DNA of 24,161 nt, taken from assembly GCA_023436225.1 (NCBI GenBank), contig JAEZKA010000026.1:1-24161 (forward strand), read 5' to 3'. A program made the position numbers and the translations under genes. This document shows, piece by piece, positions 11,908 through 19,078 of the stretch (within the stretch, counting starts at the first letter, position 1; every line of letters begins with the position of its first letter). The notes under the pieces were generated by a model. The model did not search any database, was not told the DNA's origin, and worked only from the letters and a program-made list of their open reading frames with translations. Origin of the DNA: Bacillota bacterium (GTDB taxonomy: Bacteria > Bacillota > Clostridia > Lachnospirales > Lachnospiraceae).

Positions 11908-13200
11908 ATGAGTTTTATAAAAAAAATGAATCCAGGTCGTTTGATTGCCCTGGGCTTTGCAACCGTTATCTTATTGGGTGCGGTTATTTTGTTTCTTCCG
12001 ATATCACATAGAGAGGGAGTCGATGTCGCATTTATTGATGCTTTATTTACATCTACCAGTGCGGTTTGTGTTACAGGCCTGATTGCAGTAGATACATATG
12101 ATACATACAATGTTTTCGGCCAAATAGTGGTAGCTCTTCTGATACAGGTGGGTGGCTTAGGCGTCACATCAGTTGGTGTGGGATTTATTCTGTTGGCCAG
12201 AAAAAAAGTGGATTATAAAGATCGCATCCTTGTCAAAGAGGCATTAAATCTAGACTCAATGAAGGGTATTGTAAAGCTGGTTAAGTCGATTTTACTTATG
12301 ACATTGTGTTTTGAGGGAATCGGTGCAGTTCTCAGCTTCATTGTATTTTCCAAAGATTATTCACTGCCCAGAGCCATTGGCACCAGTTTGTTTCATTCGG
12401 TAGCCTCCTTCAATAATGCTGGATTTGATAACCTGGGTGGTTTTAAGAATCTTCTTGATTATCAATCTAATGTGTTATTAAATCTGACTACCTGCGGTTT
12501 GATTATTTTTGGAGGATTGGGCTTCGTCGTTATTAAAGAGATTTTATATAAGCATTCCTTTAAGAAATTCAGCTTGCATTCTAAGGTTGTTATTAGCATG
12601 ACGGTCTTATTATTGATTGTAGGAACTGTATTGATTAGACTTACCGAGGATGTCAGCTGGCTTGGAGCCTTTTTCTTCAGCACCTCCGCAAGAACAGCAG
12701 GCTTCTCAACCTATCCGGTTGGAAACTTTACGAATGCTGGTTTATTTATTATCATGATTCTGATGTTCATTGGTGCGTCTCCCGGATCCACCGGTGGAGG
12801 TATCAAGACGACTACAGCATTCACCTTATTTAGTACCGCTTACAGTACGTCAACCAATAAGAATTGTGGCGGGTTTAAACGGAAATTACCGAATGAGATC
12901 GTTATGAAAGCCTTCTTATTGACTTTTTATGCAATGCTGCTGGTATGCTTCAGTACACTGCTATTATGCGTTCTGGAGCCGGATTATACGTTTATACAGC
13001 TGTTATTTGAAGTGGTTTCCGGATTCGGTACAGTTGGTCTATCTACTGGAATAACACCCGATCTTAAGCCAGCCAGTGAGTTCATTATCGTTATTACTAT
13101 GTATATTGGCAGAGTAGGGCCATTAACAATTGCATCATTATGGTCGGTGAAGCCAAAAACCAATGTAAGCTATTCAGAAGAAGCGATTACCATCGGTTAA
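11908..13200 (+). CDS. ktrB: KtrB/TrkH-type potassium uptake channel subunit
   Basis: A 430-residue membrane protein of the Trk/Ktr/HKT superfamily. All four pore-loop signatures are present: VTGL (55-58), FNNAGF (168-173), ARTAGF (261-266) and FGTVGLS (373-379). The central glycine of each lines the potassium filter. The intramembrane-loop segment SPGSTGGGIKTTT (291-303) is also intact, as is GRVGPLTI (401-408). The size and FNNAGF/ARTAGF sequences fit KtrB better than enterobacterial TrkH. It imports potassium, probably sodium-dependent, in complex with an RCK subunit. That subunit is encoded 69 nt downstream, with an intergenic palindrome between them. The start has a TTGAGG ribosome site. 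Confidence 0.93.
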   Translation: MSFIKKMNPGRLIALGFATVILLGAVILFLPISHREGVDVAFIDALFTSTSAVCVTGLIAVDTYDTYNVFGQIVVALLIQVGGLGVTSVGVGFILLARKKVDYKDRILVKEALNLDSMKGIVKLVKSILLMTLCFEGIGAVLSFIVFSKDYSLPRAIGTSLFHSVASFNNAGFDNLGGFKNLLDYQSNVLLNLTTCGLIIFGGLGFVVIKEILYKHSFKKFSLHSKVVISMTVLLLIVGTVLIRLTEDVSWLGAFFFSTSARTAGFSTYPVGNFTNAGLFIIMILMFIGASPGSTGGGIKTTTAFTLFSTAYSTSTNKNCGGFKRKLPNEIVMKAFLLTFYAMLLVCFSTLLLCVLEPDYTFIQLLFEVVSGFGTVGLSTGITPDLKPASEFIIVITMYIGRVGPLTIASLWSVKPKTNVSYSEEAITIG

Positions 13201-13212
13201 ATATTTCATGGC

Positions 13213-13243
13213 AATAGAAAGTTTACAAAGAGTGCTTTCTATC
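13213..13243. repeat. Intergenic palindromic repeat, copy 3
   Basis: ATAGAAAG (13214-13221) and CTTTCTAT (13235-13242) flank a 13-nt core, TTTACAAAGAGTG. It lies between ktrB and ktrA, so it would be transcribed as a hairpin within the operon. Confidence 0.85.
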
Positions 13244-13269
13244 GTTGGAGGATATCAAGGAGGATATAT

Positions 13270-13944
13270 ATGTTACATCAACGTTCAGTAATAGAATTTG
13301 GTATTATTGGCTTAGGTCGATTTGGGTATGCATTAACCAAGACCTTGGCAGCAGCCGGAAAAGAAATACTGGCGATCGATACCATTGAAAGTAGAGTGAA
13401 GCAGGTCCGCAGTGTTACCGAGAGTGCCTTGGTTGTCGGTGCTCTGGACAAGGAGACCCTGGAGGATTCAGGTATCCAGAATTGTGAGACAGTTATCGTG
13501 TGTGTTGGAGACAGTATTGATGTCAGTGTACTTACAACCCTAAACATTATTAGCATGGGAATTCCCAGAGTCATTGCCAGAGCGATGAGTTATGAGCAAG
13601 GTCTGATACTAGAGAAGATCGGCGCAGAGGTGATTTACCCTGAAAACGATATGGCAGTGCGGTTAGCAAATAAGTTAATAAATTCTAATATTATGGAGAC
13701 GATTGAATTAAAAGGTGAGTTCGCGATCACTGAACTGAGATTGACAGCTAAGGTGGCAAACCAGACCGTTCAACAAGCTAATATCCGCGGCAAATTCAAT
13801 CTGAATATTATAGCTCTGGAGCATAGTGGTGAAACAACAACGGAGATTGCTCCGGATTGTGTACTACATCAGGATGATCATATTGTTGTAATCGGCCTAA
13901 GAGAAAATATAAAAAAATTAGAAAGCTATTTATCTAAGCTATAG
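13270..13944 (+). CDS. ktrA: KtrA/TrkA-type potassium channel regulatory (RCK) subunit
   Basis: A 224-residue cytoplasmic protein with an RCK_N domain (about 8-130) and an RCK_C domain (about 140-222). The dinucleotide-binding motif GIIGLGRFG is at 11-19, and the acidic residue ending strand two is in AIDTIE. KtrA proteins form octameric rings on KtrB and gate it in response to ATP/ADP, with c-di-AMP binding to the RCK_C domain in many Firmicutes. Its position right after ktrB supports that pairing. It is clearly paralogous to the gene at 15538, sharing long identical blocks such as IEFGIIGLGRFG, GIQNCETVI and LEKIGAEV. Confidence 0.92.
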   Translation: MLHQRSVIEFGIIGLGRFGYALTKTLAAAGKEILAIDTIESRVKQVRSVTESALVVGALDKETLEDSGIQNCETVIVCVGDSIDVSVLTTLNIISMGIPRVIARAMSYEQGLILEKIGAEVIYPENDMAVRLANKLINSNIMETIELKGEFAITELRLTAKVANQTVQQANIRGKFNLNIIALEHSGETTTEIAPDCVLHQDDHIVVIGLRENIKKLESYLSKL

Positions 13945-13970
13945 AAGAAGTTATCTCTATACCATGGTTT

Positions 13971-14013
13971 CAGGATAAAGGAACTCCTCATAAGAGTGAT
14001 ATCTTTTGTCCTG
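13971..14013 (+). terminator. Hairpin after ktrA, possible terminator
   Basis: CAGGATAAAG (13971-13980) pairs with CTTTTGTCCTG (14003-14013) with one bulge. There is no strong T-run afterwards, so it may only stabilise the transcript end. Confidence 0.4.
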
Positions 14014-14088
14014 GAGTATTCCGTGATTTAGTGTGGGCTGGGCCTATTGATTTCTGTTCTCTTTATTATATTTAGTATCATAAAACAC

Positions 14089-14118
14089 TTGGTAATAACG
14101 TGTTATTTGTGATATACT
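14089..14118 (+). promoter_or_regulatory. Promoter with a palindromic spacer before the CNNM gene
   Basis: TTGGTA (14089-14094), 18-nt spacer, TATACT (14113-14118). The start of the spacer holds the palindrome AATAAC-GT-GTTATT (14094-14107), well placed to be a repressor operator. Confidence 0.55.
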
Positions 14119-14194
14119 AAGCTCTGAACAATAACGAGAAACAACGACTATTATAGGCTTACTTAGAACAGCCAACTATACGGAGGAATATGAA

Positions 14195-15520
14195 ATGCCA
14201 GAATCTGACACGGATAATTTGATAGGGCAGCTAATTGTACTTATTATACTGACAGCAATAAACGCTTTTTTTGCTTGTGCTGAGATGGCTATGGTATCAT
14301 CGAACAAAAGTAAAATTAGAAGATTAGCGGAGGAAGGTAAAAGGAGTGCAAGGCTAGTACAGAAATTTAATGAAGAACCAACAAAGTTCTTATCGACGAT
14401 TCAGGTAGCAATTACACTCGCAGGCTTCTTCTCGAGTGCTACTGCTGCACAAGGGCTATCCAATCCATTGGGAGAGTGGCTTAGCAGCAGAAATATTCCC
14501 TATGGAGGTCAGATCTCCTTGATCGCGGTTACATTGATCTTATCCTATTTTACCCTTGTTTTTGGTGAGCTTGTACCAAAGAAGGTAGCACTTCAAAGGC
14601 CGGAAGCTATTAGTATGTTTTGTGTTAAACCAATCAAGGCAGTATCAAAGATTGCATCCCCCTTTATTAAGCTGCTTACCTTTTCTACGAATCTGGTGAC
14701 CTTACCCTTTGGTATTAAGGAAGGCAATACGGAAGAAATCTTATCCAGAGAAGAGCTGATTTCTCTTGTGAATGAGGGGCAGGCGCAAGGTGTTCTGAAT
14801 AAGAAAGAGAAGGAAATGATTAATTCCATTATGGAATTTGATGAGAAGATAGCAAAAGAAATTATGACGCCAAGAATTAACGTGTTTTCTATTGATATAG
14901 CTGCACCCAAGGAAGAATATCTCGAAGATTTACTCAAAACAAAATATACTAGAATTCCGGTATATGAGGAAGATATCGATAACATTATAGGTATGCTCTA
15001 TATTAAGGACTTCCTGAAGGAGGCAGTAAAGCGTGGCTATCAAAATGTTGATGTTAGATCGATCATGAAGAAGCCTTATCTCGTTCCGGAGAGCAAGATA
15101 ATCAAAGATTTATTCCGCGAGCTTCAGATCTCAAAGAAGCAGATTGCGGTATTGATAGATGAGTACGGTGGCTTTGCCGGTATTGTTACCATGGAGGATT
15201 TGGTAGAAGAAGTCATGGGAGATATTGAAGATGAATATGATATGGTTCAGCATAAAATTAAGAAGTTAGATGATGCGACCTATCTTATCGATGGTATGGC
15301 AACGCTTGATGAATTAAATAATCAGTTAGATTTACAGCTATATTCCGAGAATTATGATACCTTATCCGGATACTTAATTGATCATATAGGTACTATTCCT
15401 CAGGAGAATGATGATAGGACACTTGAGATTGATCATATCGTATTCAAATTAGAAAGTGTAAAGAATAAGAGAATTGATAAAGTAAAGCTCTATATTGGTA
15501 AGAGGGAGCCGGAAGAATAA
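14195..15520 (+). CDS. CNNM/CorC-HlyC family transporter (DUF21 + CBS pair)
   Basis: A 441-residue protein. Residues 1-190 form the CNNM (DUF21) membrane domain with about three to four helices and the conserved NAFFACAEMAMVSSNKSKIRRLAEEG motif split across helix one. Two CBS domains follow (about 215-335), including MTPRINVFSID and DEYGGFAGIVTMEDLVEE. A CorC_HlyC domain is at the C-terminus (about 350-437). Such proteins export magnesium, or other ions, in response to nucleotide binding by the CBS pair. GGAGGAAT lies 6-8 nt before the ATG. The gene is followed after 17 nt by a KtrA-type gene, so the two are very probably co-transcribed. That is an unusual partner for this family. Confidence 0.92.
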   Translation: MPESDTDNLIGQLIVLIILTAINAFFACAEMAMVSSNKSKIRRLAEEGKRSARLVQKFNEEPTKFLSTIQVAITLAGFFSSATAAQGLSNPLGEWLSSRNIPYGGQISLIAVTLILSYFTLVFGELVPKKVALQRPEAISMFCVKPIKAVSKIASPFIKLLTFSTNLVTLPFGIKEGNTEEILSREELISLVNEGQAQGVLNKKEKEMINSIMEFDEKIAKEIMTPRINVFSIDIAAPKEEYLEDLLKTKYTRIPVYEEDIDNIIGMLYIKDFLKEAVKRGYQNVDVRSIMKKPYLVPESKIIKDLFRELQISKKQIAVLIDEYGGFAGIVTMEDLVEEVMGDIEDEYDMVQHKIKKLDDATYLIDGMATLDELNNQLDLQLYSENYDTLSGYLIDHIGTIPQENDDRTLEIDHIVFKLESVKNKRIDKVKLYIGKREPEE

Positions 15521-15537
15521 GTTTTAGGAGGGATCGT

Positions 15538-16218
15538 ATGATTAAGCATAGATCGACGATTGAATTTGGTATCATTGGGTTGGGCCGATTTGGCTTTTCA
15601 CTAGCTTCTAGTCTGGCAGAGTCAAAAAGAGAAGTTTTGGTGCTCGACAGCAATGAGAATAAAATTAAGCAAATACGTCATCTGACCGATAATGCACTGG
15701 TAGTCAGCGATCTTTCTAAAGAAACACTGCTACAAGCCGGGATTCAGAACTGTGAGACTGTAATTATCTGTATTGGAGAAAAGGTGGATGTCAGCATTCT
15801 GACTACACTGAATGTCATTAGTATGGGTGTACCTAGAGTAATAGCAAAGGCAATCAGCCTAGAACAAGGAAAGATTCTTGAAAAGATAGGCGCAGAGGTT
15901 GTTTATCCGGAGCATGATATGGCAATCCGTCTTGCTAACCGTCTGGTATCTTCAAGAGTAATGGACTATATTACTCTAAATAATGATGTTACGATTACGG
16001 AGCTTCGTTTGACTTCAAAAATTGCTGGTCAAACCGTTCTGCAAGCAAGTATTAGAAAGAAATTTAGATTAAATATCATAGCACTGGAGCAAAATCGGAA
16101 AACGATCACCGAAATTACACCGGATCTTGTTCTTCAAGAGAACGACATAGCAGTGGTTGTCGGTAATAAAGAGCATATTAAGAAGTTTGAGTCATATCTG
16201 ACTTCTGTAAAACAATAA
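15538..16218 (+). CDS. Second KtrA/TrkA-type RCK protein, paired with the CNNM transporter
   Basis: A 226-residue RCK protein with the same RCK_N/RCK_C layout as the gene at 13270 and an intact GIIGLGRFG nucleotide site (11-19). By eye more than half of the residues are identical to the first copy, so it looks like a duplication. It starts 17 nt after the CNNM stop codon with its own AGGAGGG site. It may regulate the KtrB at 11908, form mixed rings with the first KtrA, or have been recruited to control the CNNM transporter; the sequence does not decide between these. No second ktrB is present in the window. Confidence 0.9.
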   Translation: MIKHRSTIEFGIIGLGRFGFSLASSLAESKREVLVLDSNENKIKQIRHLTDNALVVSDLSKETLLQAGIQNCETVIICIGEKVDVSILTTLNVISMGVPRVIAKAISLEQGKILEKIGAEVVYPEHDMAIRLANRLVSSRVMDYITLNNDVTITELRLTSKIAGQTVLQASIRKKFRLNIIALEQNRKTITEITPDLVLQENDIAVVVGNKEHIKKFESYLTSVKQ

Positions 16219-16256
16219 TACTACACGATGTGATTATTCTATAAACAGAATTAAAC

Positions 16257-16287
16257 GATAGAAGGTACGCTCTGCGAACCTTCCGTC
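16257..16287. repeat. Intergenic palindromic repeat, copy 4 (inverted)
   Basis: Arms GATAGAAGG (16257-16265) and CCTTCCGTC (16279-16287) flank a 13-nt core. Read on the minus strand, the core TTCGCAGAGCGTA differs from copy 1 at one base. Compensating changes in the arms (AAGG with CCTT) keep the pairing. Confidence 0.85.
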
Positions 16288-16297
16288 ATCAATTAAA

Positions 16298-16341
16298 AAG
16301 GGATGTTTCAAAACAATACAAACTGTTTTGAAACATCCCTT
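16298..16341 (-). terminator. Perfect 18-bp hairpin, T-run on the minus strand
   Basis: The arms 16298-16315 and 16324-16341 are perfectly complementary around an 8-nt loop. On the plus strand the hairpin is followed by ATCGTG, but on the minus strand by TTTAATT after CCCTT. It therefore looks like a minus-strand terminator and may also stop the plus-strand operon. Confidence 0.7.
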
Positions 16342-16392
16342 ATCGTGTATGATGGATTATTATGTGTTGTTAGAATTGACTTAATTAATTAT

Positions 16393-16485
16393 TGTAGCAT
16401 TTCCTGTAGCATGGTATCAACCTTTTGATTATCCCAGTTAAATATTACCTGATAGGGAGCCAAATCAGACACGAATGTCAAGGAG
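16393..16485 (-). pseudogene. Possible 3' remnant of a minus-strand gene
   Basis: On the minus strand an open stretch of about 30 codons ends in a TAA near 16393. Its predicted residues (…LAPYQVIFNWDNQKVDTMLQ…) look protein-like, and the minus-strand terminator at 16341-16298 follows. There is no convincing start and no family match I know. It may be the tail of a gene whose front was lost, or chance. Confidence 0.25.
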
Positions 16486-16546
16486 GTGAATAAACTGTAT
16501 TGAGATAAGGATTACAGCAATTCGCTATGTTTACAAGGAGGCTTAT

Positions 16547-18388
16547 ATGTTTAACAATAATGCGAGAGAGGCAAAGTCACAGGCAGGTATCCCCTATAAT
16601 GACATCGTTTGGTATGATGTTGTGGGTCAACCCTTCGGAACGGCCTCTTATTTTAATGCAATTATTTTTGGTGATGCCAATAATATTGTAGATACAAAAG
16701 GTGCAATGGCAGTAGGAGGAAATTTTGTAAGTCCAAGAGGACTCACCCTTGGTTATGGTAACGATTTAAAGTTAACAGGAACAGGTTATAGTCCAGATCT
16801 GATTCGTTTCCTGGTGGGCGGTGATGTTGCAATGCAAGGTCCGCTGGTAGTGATTGGTCATGTTGTTGCAGGAGGGAATTTCCGTGCGGCCAGCGGCAGC
16901 AGCTATATGATTGGTAAGAATGGCTCGAGTAATCAGGTTCAGGAATTGACGCGATTGTATCAAGCTAATAACGGGAGCAGATATTGGCGCATAAGTGATC
17001 GTGACAACCACTATCTGGTTTCCAGCTATGATGTACCCCGATTTATTCCTGCAAATCGAATTAATGCAGATGTAAGTGGTTTCTTTGAGGAAGCCCGAGA
17101 AAGCATAATGGATTTTAAGGATTGTATTGAGGGCCTTACACCCAACGGAACGACAACACTGCATTATCATGAATGGATTTTACGAGGAGATGACCCGAAT
17201 CAAAATGTGTTTGTAATAGACGCAAGGCCAAACGGAATCTTGAACAAGGAAATCCGTTTTGAGATTCCGGAGGGTAGTCGTGCCATTGTCATTCTCCGTA
17301 CCGGTGACAATGCTCATCTACAATATGGCCTCTGGGGAGAGGAGGCTTTGGCAAATCGTACTCTTTATGTATTTGAAGATGCAAGAAATATCTATATGGA
17401 GGTACCTGCAGCAATATGGGGAAGCATTCTGGCACCTCAAGCAATGTTCCATGCTCATCAGACCGGTGGCACTGTCAGCGGAAATGCCGCACTGGGAGGC
17501 TTTGCGGTTAGCCCAACCAGTGGGTTCGAATTTCATCTGTATCCTTTCATTGGAGGAGTAGAGTGCGGTGAGATATCACCTGCACCACCAGTGGAGATTC
17601 CATTGCCGATACCGACACCAACACCGACACCAACACCGACACCTACACCGACACCTACACCGATACCGACACCAGCACCAAGTCCTACACCTATGCGTGA
17701 GCAAACTCCGCTGATAACGCTTCCAATGCCAAGACCGGAGCCAACACCACCGATGCCGGGTCTGATGCCTAGACCGGAGCCAGCGCCGGTACCGCGTCCT
17801 ACACCAAGACCGCAGCCAACGCCGATGCCGCGTCCGGCACCAAGACCGGAGCCAACACCTCGTCCAGCACCGACACCTACACCGACCTGTCCGCCTTGTA
17901 AGGAGTGTCCGCCTCCCAGCGTTCCGATTCCATGTCCGGAGTGTCCGGAGATTTTACCGGTAAAGCCCTGTCCTGTATGCGAGGAGTGTAAGCCTTGCCC
18001 TACTTGTGAAGAGTGTAAACCCTGTCCACCAAATGAAACAACAATCATTGTTAAGCCGATACCAGTTCCCGTACCTGTTCCGGTGGAAGAGGAGAAGTGT
18101 AAACGTGACTGTCTGGTAGAAGCAGGCGTAATTTTTGGATGTATCTGGGGATGCAGCTGTTGTCACAATCATGGTTGGGAAATTAAGCTCTATATAGCTT
18201 GCGGTTCCCGCAAGAGGTTATTGCATTGTGCAAGTATATTTGGCTGTGGCTGCTTTGAGTTCAAAGTACCCTACGATGATTTCTATTGCCTGGAAGTATG
18301 CCCAATCGGTTCAGGTACCAATGCATGTACCTGTAAACCGATGCTTACCTTAAAGAATGTCGGAGTAAAGAGTCTCATGATTGATTAA
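16547..18388 (+). CDS. Choice-of-anchor A domain protein with Pro/Thr-rich stalk and Cys-rich tail
   Basis: A 613-residue, three-part protein. Residues about 23-335 match the choice-of-anchor A domain: the opening FNAIIFGDANNIVDTKGAMAVGG, the central LVVIGHVVAGGNF and the hallmark AAIWGSILAPQA (288-299). Residues 345-447 are a Pro/Thr/Arg-rich stalk of PTPTPT and PRPEPTP repeats. Residues 448-600 hold many Cys, including CPPCKEC and two CPxCEECKPC repeats, then a GCIWGCSCCHNHG segment. No signal peptide, sortase motif or C-terminal membrane helix is seen, which is odd for a family that is normally secreted. A strong AAGGAGG site precedes the ATG. A spore-surface or mother-cell-assembled coat role would explain the missing export signal and the Cys content, but that is inference. 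Confidence 0.8.
   Translation: MFNNNAREAKSQAGIPYNDIVWYDVVGQPFGTASYFNAIIFGDANNIVDTKGAMAVGGNFVSPRGLTLGYGNDLKLTGTGYSPDLIRFLVGGDVAMQGPLVVIGHVVAGGNFRAASGSSYMIGKNGSSNQVQELTRLYQANNGSRYWRISDRDNHYLVSSYDVPRFIPANRINADVSGFFEEARESIMDFKDCIEGLTPNGTTTLHYHEWILRGDDPNQNVFVIDARPNGILNKEIRFEIPEGSRAIVILRTGDNAHLQYGLWGEEALANRTLYVFEDARNIYMEVPAAIWGSILAPQAMFHAHQTGGTVSGNAALGGFAVSPTSGFEFHLYPFIGGVECGEISPAPPVEIPLPIPTPTPTPTPTPTPTPTPIPTPAPSPTPMREQTPLITLPMPRPEPTPPMPGLMPRPEPAPVPRPTPRPQPTPMPRPAPRPEPTPRPAPTPTPTCPPCKECPPPSVPIPCPECPEILPVKPCPVCEECKPCPTCEECKPCPPNETTIIVKPIPVPVPVPVEEEKCKRDCLVEAGVIFGCIWGCSCCHNHGWEIKLYIACGSRKRLLHCASIFGCGCFEFKVPYDDFYCLEVCPIGSGTNACTCKPMLTLKNVGVKSLMID
17604..17665 (+). repeat. Short tandem repeat coding for PTPT stalk
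   Basis: A run of ACACCG / ACACCA / ACACCT hexamers encodes the PTPTPT tract. The period is six bases, so slippage changes stalk length without breaking the frame. Confidence 0.85.
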
Positions 18389-18481
18389 TCTGATATGATT
18401 TGACTAGACGAATATTCTATGTTGAAATGGTCAACAAGAAACATTATAATAAAACCAGATTGATAGAAAAGGAGTATTCGT

Positions 18482-19042
18482 ATGGCAAAGGTATATCTGT
18501 TTCTGGCAGAAGGTTTTGAGGAAATAGAAGGTTTAACGGTAGTTGATTTGCTTCGAAGAGCAAATATTGATATTGTGATGGTTTCGATCACCGGGGATCT
18601 TCATGTCACAGGCTCCCATCAGATCACAACGATAGCTGACATTTTATTTGATGAAGTAGATTATTCAGATGCAGATATGCTTGTACTACCGGGAGGATTG
18701 CCCGGTACCAATAATCTGTCAGAGCATAAGGGCCTGGATAGACTGCTTCGGGATTTTGCCCTAAAGGATAAAAAATTAGCAGCAATCTGTGCAGCACCTC
18801 GAGTACTTGGAAGTAAGGGGATACTAAAGGGCATGAATGCAACCTGTTATCCGGGAAATGAAGATCTGCTTCTCGGAGCTCATGTAATTAATGCTGACGT
18901 AGTAAATGACGGTAATATAACAACCAGTAAAGGTATGGGTACAGCAATTGATTTTTCTCTATCCTTAATAAAGACTTTGAAGGGATCGGAAGAGGCTCTT
19001 AGAATTGCGCAGGCCATCCAATATGCCCATTATAATGAATAG
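18482..19042 (+). CDS. DJ-1/PfpI family protein (DJ-1 type)
   Basis: A 186-residue single-domain protein of the DJ-1 branch. It opens with AKVYLFLAEGFEEIE, containing the conserved Glu near residue 13-14. LVLPGG (68-72) and the nucleophile elbow AAICAAPRVLG with Cys103 follow, and YPGNED comes after, as in human DJ-1 and YajL relatives. Family members have been proposed to act as glyoxalases, deglycases or redox-sensitive chaperones; the role here is open. An AAAGGAG site lies about 7 nt upstream. It stands alone between the anchor protein and the convergent symporter gene. Confidence 0.92.
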   Translation: MAKVYLFLAEGFEEIEGLTVVDLLRRANIDIVMVSITGDLHVTGSHQITTIADILFDEVDYSDADMLVLPGGLPGTNNLSEHKGLDRLLRDFALKDKKLAAICAAPRVLGSKGILKGMNATCYPGNEDLLLGAHVINADVVNDGNITTSKGMGTAIDFSLSLIKTLKGSEEALRIAQAIQYAHYNE

Positions 19043-19044
19043 AC

Positions 19045-19059
19045 CAATGTGACACATTG
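19045..19059. other. Short palindrome between convergent genes
   Basis: CAATGTG-A-CACATTG lies 3 nt after the DJ-1 stop codon and 20 nt before the symporter stop. The convergent genes are only 36 nt apart and no classical terminator is visible. Confidence 0.4.
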
Positions 19060-19078
19060 TGAAATTTACAAATTAATA

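Noticed and set aside
17533..18048. Minus-strand Gly/Val-rich open frame opposite the anchor-protein stalk
   Set aside because: It arises from the PTPT-coding repeat on the other strand and lacks a ribosome site.
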